Below, piece after piece: positions 58,221-64,000 of a stretch of DNA of 64,000 nucleotides. The notes beneath the pieces were generated by a model. It did not search any database, was not told the DNA's origin, and was given only the letters and a program-made list of their open reading frames with translations. Numbering within the stretch: position 1 is the stretch's first letter; each line of letters begins with the position of its first letter. The stretch comes from Neopestalotiopsis rosae (Eukaryota > Ascomycota > Sordariomycetes > Amphisphaeriales > Sporocadaceae): the NCBI GenBank assembly GCA_023078685.1, contig JALGAS010000005.1, forward strand, positions 3,348,001-3,412,000, written 5' to 3'. The position numbers were made by a program, and so were the translations under genes.

Positions 58221-59450
58221 ATGGAGTCCTTCACCATCAAGACGCCGTGTTCGTCGGCCAACATTGGTCCTGGATTCGATGTCATCGGTCTGGCACTGTC
58301 CGTCTACCTCGAGCTCAAGGTCACCATTGACCGCACCAAGACCTCTTCGCAGGAGCCTCTGAACTGCCGCATCACCTACGAGGGACAGGGCGAGGGTTCG
58401 GGCGAGGTACCCCTGGACCCCTCGACCAACCTCATCACCCGTGTCGCCCTCTATGTCCTGAGATGCCACGACCAGCGGGCATTCCCCGTGGAGACCCACG
58501 TTCACATCAAGAACCCTATTCCCCTGGGACGAGGACTTGGCTCTTCAGGAGCTGCTGTTGTGGCTGGTGTGATGCTAGGCAAGGAGGTCGGTGGACTGGA
58601 CCTGAGCTTGGACAGACTGTTTGACTTCTGCCTGATGATCGGTAAGTCATTCTAAGTTTCATGTCATGCCCATTATGGACCAAGGACAAAGAGCCAATTC
58701 AGCTGCCTGGTGCCGTGTAAGACACAATGTTGCTGACATGATGGATAGAACGTCACCCGGACAATGTCGGAGCTGCTCTCTTTGGAGGCTTTGTTGGTAC
58801 ATACCTGAAGCCTCTCACCCCCGAGGACGTTGCGCGGGTGGAAATCCCGTTGAGCGAGGTCCTTCCGGCCCCGGCAGGCGGTGTGGATACCGGTGAGCGT
58901 CCGCCAACGCCGCCGTTCGGCATCGGCCACCACATCAAGTTCCCATGGGGCAAGGAGATCAAGGCAGTCGCCATCATCCCCGAGTTTCAGGTACCCACAG
59001 CTAAGGCACGTGAGGTTCTGCCTACGCATTACTCCAGACAGGATGTGGTATGTTGTTCTCAACTATGAAAAGTAGCTTCGTATGTAACATAAACTTACCT
59101 GTTCACAGACCTTCAACCTGCAACGCATCGCTCTTCTGCCCGTGGCTCTGGGTCAGTCGCCGCCGGACCCGGAACTCATCTACCTGGCCATGCAGGACAA
59201 GCTCCACCAACAATATCGCTCGACGCTCATCCCCGGACTCCAGGACATTGTCGCGTCAATGTCGCCCAAGACGCAGCCTGGTCTGCTGGGTGTCTGCCTC
59301 TCTGGCGCTGGACCCACCATCCTCGCCCTGGCCACGAGCAACTTTGAAGAGATTGCCAACCGCATCATCGCTCGCTTCCAACAGGAGAACATCACGTGCC
59401 GATGGCTCCTACTGGAGCCCGCCGAGGGCACCAAGACCATCAGGGATTAG
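58221..59450 (+). CDS. THR1: Homoserine kinase
   Basis: Exons 58221-58641, 58749-59047 and 59109-59450 sum to 354 codons (353 aa). It belongs to the GHMP kinase family: motif 1 at the N-terminus (TPCSSANIGPGFDVIG, 8-23), the ATP-binding loop PLGRGLGSSGAA at 101-112, and motif 3 GVCLSGAGPTILAL near the end. The length and the ERHPDNVGAALFGGFVG segment fit homoserine kinase, which phosphorylates L-homoserine with ATP in threonine synthesis in the cytosol. The exon joins restore MIERHPDN and QDVTFNLQ without gaps. All three introns-exon borders use standard GT-AG signals. It is an ordinary housekeeping gene with no link to its neighbours. Confidence 0.96.
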
Positions 59451-60947
59451 AACTAAGAAAGAAAAATGCGATACCCAATAAGCGACGCTCTCATACGTAC
59501 GTGCTGCCCATTCGATCATCAGTGAAGCAGATCATTTGCTGTAATTCCATGTCACCCTCGCTAGCCCAAAACTCTGTCGGTCTCAACAAACCAAGCTGAA
59601 CCCTGATGTCGAAGTCCTTTTGCCATTTGCCCAGTCAAGCCACACTCTTGTGTAGATACCATTTGCTTATCTTCTTATTGCCTACAAGTGTATGGCTCAA
59701 TTTTGGCCAAATCGGTTAGTGGTGAATATATCGACCAACTTTACCCTCCCGATCTATGCACCATCTGACTGCAATCTACTCGCCATTTATCTGCCATACG
59801 TCGGAACATTTGTCGTTTGTGAGTATAGTATCTGCGACTTTCCTCCTCTCTGACCATGTATGTAATCTTTGTAAGCATTCCATTATTCCGTCATGTGCCA
59901 CTGAATGACTTTGAGGGTCGATGTTCGTATCAGATGTTTTCCCCGTTTGTCCCCCTTGTACTTACTAATCATAATGATTGCAATCAGAGTTAATGGATTC
60001 GACCATATCCACATATATCAGAAACATTCACTACAGGCAATACTGGTGGCCGCATCTTTCGCCAAAGACTTATCGCCCAGTACTTTGGTCCTCGGCATGT
60101 GTACCGATTAAACGAGCCGAGATAGAGTCTCATACTAATTGCATTGCCAAAAGCACCTGTCAAAGATGGTCATGTTTTTCCGTGGCCAAGGCCGTTTCGG
60201 GCCACCCTTTTCCCGGGTGTCCGTACATCGCGCGTTGGTGCAATGCTACCCACAAATGTGACAATCCCCGTATTTCATGATTGAATAAGAAAGCGCAACA
60301 GGTCTTTTGTCAGCGGGGATCATCCAAAGTCAAGCCGTTGCCAAGCCAAATAGAGGGCTGGCGGAGCAGCGGACAGGAAATTAGCATGTGACGTTGGATC
60401 TCGCGATCCCTGTTCCCGCATCGTTAGCACTGGGCCGATCCCCATGTTCTCCCAACGCTCAAAGTGGATGAGGGATTGCCTGTCAAGTCAAGACCGAAAA
60501 TCGTCGCCCAATTGGGATCTTGGAAGCTTTTGGCGAGCCAGAATTGTTACCAAAGCGGTCGTGTGCTCAGAGGCAAGGGGAAACACAAATTTAAGCTCTC
60601 GAATAGGTACAGATGCGGATTGTGCTTCGATGATCTGGATCTCGCCTACGTATTCGGGTTCCTGACCGGCATGGCATACAGTCTTTGGGATGTTGATCCT
60701 GGCAATGGCCATGCGGCATGTCCAACGAATGCTACTCTTCGGTATGGCGGAACGTGGGGTTGCGATTTGTGAAGAAGCATGGCGCCAACACATGGAAAGG
60801 AGGCCTACCTACATATGAAGGGAATCATGCCGATGCTCCCTTGTGAAGAGATCTGCCTGTCCCTCTCGGTTTCTCACAGACTCCTGGCGGACCAACCAGC
60901 AGCACTCATCCAGCTGTAGCGGCATAGTCGCTCCCCAGTCACTCATT
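59451..60947. other. Intergenic, 1.5 kb
   Basis: It holds the 3' region of THR1 and the promoter of the flavin oxidase gene. Small open frames near 59905-60280 and 60464-60793 lack any support. Confidence 0.45.
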
Positions 60948-62515
60948 ATGGCTCGTTACCCTGTCAAGACCATTGCCTTCTTGGCCGCCTTCATCGCTGC
61001 TGCCGCTGCTTCCGAGACGTGCGATCAGGTCGCCAGCCTGTATCCAAATATTACCATTGACCAGCCGCTTTCCCTCGAGTATACTACAGCGCAGACGGAA
61101 TATTGGTCAACGTCTTGCGGTGACCTCAAGCCAGGGTGTATACTGACGCCCACAACGACCGAAGAGGTTGCCCAGATCGTTCAGGTATTGCTGACCAACA
61201 ATGAGACTTTTGCCATCAAGTCTGGCGGTCACAATCCCAACAACTACTTTGCTAGTGTGGATGGCGGCCCTCTGATCTCAACGAAGCTGCTCAATGAGAT
61301 CGCACTGGACAATGTTACCGAGACTGTCAGAGTTGGCCCGGGCAACCGCTGGGATGATATCTCGGCTGCATTGGACGGCACCGGGTATACAGCTGTCGGA
61401 GGTCGCATAGGCAATGTAGGCGTTGGTGGCTATCTGCTTGGAGGTGAGCATATTGGGTTATCTATCTATCCGCGAAAGGACTCACTGACTGAAACATGAC
61501 AGCTGGCTTGAGTTTTATGAGTACCGAGTACGGATGGGCAGCGAACAACATCGTCGAGTATACACTTGTCCTTGCCAATGCTACCGTTCTTACCGTGACA
61601 GAGGACACCTACCCAGATATCTTCTTGGCGCTCAAGGGCAGCGGAAGTATTTACGGAATCGTGACTTCCTTTGTGCTCAAGGCACACCCGCAAGGCCAAG
61701 TATGGGGCGGCAATCTGTGGTTCGACGCCAACGACGATACCACTCCCAAGCTGCTGGCCGCCCTTCGCGACTTTACCGAGTACTACCCGGACGACAAGGC
61801 CGCCATCATCCTCACTGCAGAGCGAACCTTGGGCACGCTTCTCGACATTTGGATCCTGTTTCTGTACTACAACGGACCAGAGGTCCCAGCCGGCGTGTTT
61901 GATAACTTCACTTCCATTGCCCACACGATCGATACGACCAAGACGCAGAGCATGAATGAGCTGGTGAGCGGCAACAACTGGGCCGTGGTCAAGGGCAGCG
62001 TCTACACCATTGGCACCGAGTCGACGCCGCTGCCCAGCGAAGCCAACGGAGCCGAGGTCCTGGGTGCCTACTACGACACCTGGGTCAACGTGAGCAACTC
62101 GGCCGCCCTGGTGCCGGGGCTGATTGCCAGCATTGCGTTCCAGCCGCTGCCCAAGCGCATTCCCCAGCTGGCGCGCGCCAGTGGCGGCGACATGCTGGAT
62201 TTTGATGATGATGTTGACCGCATCATCATGGAGTTGGATTACAGCTTCCTGTTCAACGACCAATATCCCACCGTGGACCAGACCATGCAGGACACTTACA
62301 ACGGGCTCGCCGCGGACGTGAAACAGTTCCAGGAGGCCGGAAAGCTGGAGTCTGATGTCTATCTGCCTCTCTTCATGAATGATGGGTTTTACAGACAGGA
62401 TTATTTTGGCCGGCTTCGAAGCGAGAAGCAGGACTTGGCAAAGAGCGTACGGGATCAGTTGGATCCTGAAGGGTTGTGGAGGGATAGGACGGGCGGCTTC
62501 AAGATTCTGAATTAG
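60948..62515 (+). CDS. Secreted FAD-linked oxidoreductase (PCMH/berberine-bridge type), 502 aa
   Basis: Exons 60948-61443 and 61503-62515 are joined over a 59-base intron (GTGAGC to ATGACAG); the sum is 503 codons. The start at MARYPVKTIAF begins a signal peptide of 21-22 residues; an open extension upstream to 60843 would bury it. The PCMH FAD domain shows SGGHNPN with H95, the usual site of covalent 8-alpha attachment, and VGVGGYLLGGAGLSFMSTEYG. The Cys partner of doubly linked flavin is replaced here (VGGYLLGG in place of GxCxxxG), so the flavin is probably held by one bond. The C-terminus (YPTVDQTMQ, LDPEGLWRDR) is berberine-bridge-like. Such enzymes oxidise carbohydrates or specialised metabolites; the substrate is unknown. 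Confidence 0.9.
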
Positions 62516-63051
62516 GTATATCGTAGAACGCCTCTGACAATGGGGACTGAAGGACTTTGTGATCATTGATGAAGGAATTATGGTAACTTGTTCTTGTACA
62601 TGGAACACTCAAGCAAGTGAATCCTGAGACTCAAAGCAAATAAACTTTAAAAAGGAAAAGGAGTACACCAATATGAGACATGTGCACGTGAACAGTATAT
62701 TACTTACATGTGCGTCAGTCGCTAAATAGGCAATAGCCTCTAAACGGAGATGAGCTTTGGCGCCTTGCTCGGCTGGGCTTAGTGAGGGGACCCCCTGCAG
62801 CCAACTCTATTCGCACTGAAAGTCAACGTCTTTGGAGGGGTCAAGGGGGTTCAGCTTGTTGGAATTGACAACTGGCTATAACCCGACCCGAATGATATTT
62901 GGGCAGCGGACGGACGAGGTTATCGCAACATCACGCAGCCGCCGTCCTACAAGGGAAATCCTATCGCTCTTCCATTCGAGCTAACGGAACATCTGCATAT
63001 ATCTCGGATCTCACTATACAAGACAGAAACCGGCATTTACTCCTGCGCCCG
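62516..63051. other. Intergenic
   Basis: It holds the 3' region of the oxidase gene and the promoter of the pseudokinase gene. Nothing else was recognised. Confidence 0.5.
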
Positions 63052-64000
63052 ATGAATTTCCTCAAGTCGGCGGTGGCATCCGCCATTGCCCAGGGGCCGC
63101 CGTTCCCTTACAACTTTGGCGACCGCGTCGACGTTGATGCCTCCATATGGACGCTCTATAACGGCACGCGCCGTGAGGATGGAAGCAACTGCAGCATTTT
63201 CGCCTTTGAGATCAACCCCTCGACCAAGTCCCGACTCCCACTTGCCAAGAATGCGCTCAAGAAGCTGCGCACGATGCGGCACCCCGGCGTCATCAAGATT
63301 CTAGACACGGTCGAGACAGAGACGTACATCTACATGGCGACGGAGCGCGTGGTCCCGCTGCGCTGGCACGTCAAGAGGAAGAGCCTGAGCCAGGAGACCA
63401 TCAAGTGGGGGCTGTACAGCGTGGCGCGCACGGTAAAGTTCATCAACGACGAGGGCGCCAGCATACACGGCAACCTCAAGGTCGCCAGCGTCTACACTTC
63501 GGAGAGCGGCGAGTGGAAGCTCGGCGGCTTCGAGGTCCTGAGCAACGTCAAGGACGACGACGCCGTCGTCTACACCTTTGGCAGCCTGGTGCCCGACAAT
63601 GGCCGGTACACGCCGCCCGAGCTGGCGCGCAACGGCTGGGACGCCATCAAGAGGAGCCCGCACTCGGCCGTCGACTCGTACATGTTTGGCGCAATGATTT
63701 CGGAAACGTTCAACGGGGACTTCTTGGGGTCGGACCAGGCAGGGCAGACAAAGGGCATCCCCCCTACCATGCACACGAGTTACAAGAGGCTAGTCAACGC
63801 AAACCCAAAGGCCAGGATAACAGTGGGCGCGTATCTGGAGATGGGAAAACGCACCGGGGCATTCTTTGACTCGCCGCTCATCAAGTTGACAGATGGCGTG
63901 GACAACCTGGGGATGAAATCCGAGGAGGAGAGGGAGCAATTTCTGGACGACCTCGACTCGCTGTCTGATGACTTCCCGGAAGACTTCTTCAAAATGAAAG
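63052..64000 (+). CDS. SCY1-like pseudokinase, CEX1/SCYL1 type, N-terminal part (runs off window)
   Basis: The frame is open from ATG 63052 to the window end (316 codons), without an intron. MNFLKSAVASAIAQGPPFPYNFGDRV is the typical opening of SCY1-like proteins, followed by a kinase-like fold: LAKNALKKLRTMRHPGVIKILDTVE, then YIYMATERVVPL. Catalytic residues are missing: HGN stands where HRD is expected, and GGFE where DFG is expected, so it should be inactive. Family members (yeast Cex1, animal SCYL1) bind tRNA-export factors and COPI coats on Golgi/ER-derived membranes. The HEAT-repeat half expected after residue 320 is outside the window; the last residues here (FLDDLDSLSDDFPEDF) lead into it. 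Confidence 0.9.
   Translation, partial: MNFLKSAVASAIAQGPPFPYNFGDRVDVDASIWTLYNGTRREDGSNCSIFAFEINPSTKSRLPLAKNALKKLRTMRHPGVIKILDTVETETYIYMATERVVPLRWHVKRKSLSQETIKWGLYSVARTVKFINDEGASIHGNLKVASVYTSESGEWKLGGFEVLSNVKDDDAVVYTFGSLVPDNGRYTPPELARNGWDAIKRSPHSAVDSYMFGAMISETFNGDFLGSDQAGQTKGIPPTMHTSYKRLVNANPKARITVGAYLEMGKRTGAFFDSPLIKLTDGVDNLGMKSEEEREQFLDDLDSLSDDFPEDFFKMK

Noticed and set aside
61466..62608. 380-codon open frame on the minus strand
   Set aside because: It is antisense to exon 2 of the flavin oxidase, has no motif, and mirrors the codon bias of the real gene.

Overview
The window is nuclear DNA from a filamentous ascomycete, most likely a Sordariomycete (inference). The evidence is short GT-AG introns of about 50-80 nt with CTAAC/CTGAC branch sites, a dispersed single-copy 5S rRNA gene, and fungal gene families: a killer-toxin-like GH18 chitinase, a multi-LysM protein, GH55, GH76/DFG5, F-box and 2EXR proteins, and a Dal5-type permease. 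Genes lie on both strands as independent transcription units. No transposon, CRISPR array or biosynthetic cluster was recognised. Exon joins were worked out by hand from splice signals and reading frame. For every multi-exon gene with a confident start the summed exon length is a multiple of three.

1-21.5 kb, left part. The 5' end of a GMC oxidoreductase (minus strand) runs off the edge. A degenerate 5S-like sequence and a two-exon unknown gene follow. Next comes a divergent pair on either side of a 1.6-kb shared promoter: an 11-exon, 1851-aa subgroup-C chitinase (2664-8801, minus) and a 10-exon, 863-aa secreted LysM protein (10428-13576, plus). After these lie an F-box protein, a 94-aa secreted protein with eight cysteines split over three small exons (16719-17132, minus), a secreted or membrane protein of unknown function, and a second F-box protein.

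22-36.8 kb, middle part. A 14-exon GH55 glucanase-like gene carries a 600-residue Thr/Ser/Pro- and Cys-rich tail. It is followed by an intact 5S rRNA gene with an upstream TATA box, a single-pass membrane protein, an HSL-type esterase, a 33-nt poly-C run, a small basic-tailed protein and a C2H2 zinc-finger protein whose first exon could not be fixed.

38-64 kb, right part. This holds a coiled-coil protein, an intron-containing tRNA-Phe(GAA), a Dal5-type MFS permease convergent with a Rieske/AIFM3-like oxidoreductase, a DFG5/DCW1 GH76 protein with a 9-nt microexon, a 2EXR protein with a 15-nt minisatellite in its intron, a prolyl-4-hydroxylase-like dioxygenase, homoserine kinase (THR1), a secreted flavin oxidase, and the 5' end of a SCY1/CEX1-type pseudokinase.

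The functional theme is cell-wall and extracellular carbohydrate biology (chitinase, LysM, GH55, GH76), with several secreted or membrane proteins in between. The right half is mostly housekeeping. The chitinase/LysM pair is the most coherent multi-gene unit. The best candidates for something undescribed are the eight-cysteine secreted protein and the C-terminal extension of the GH55 protein.
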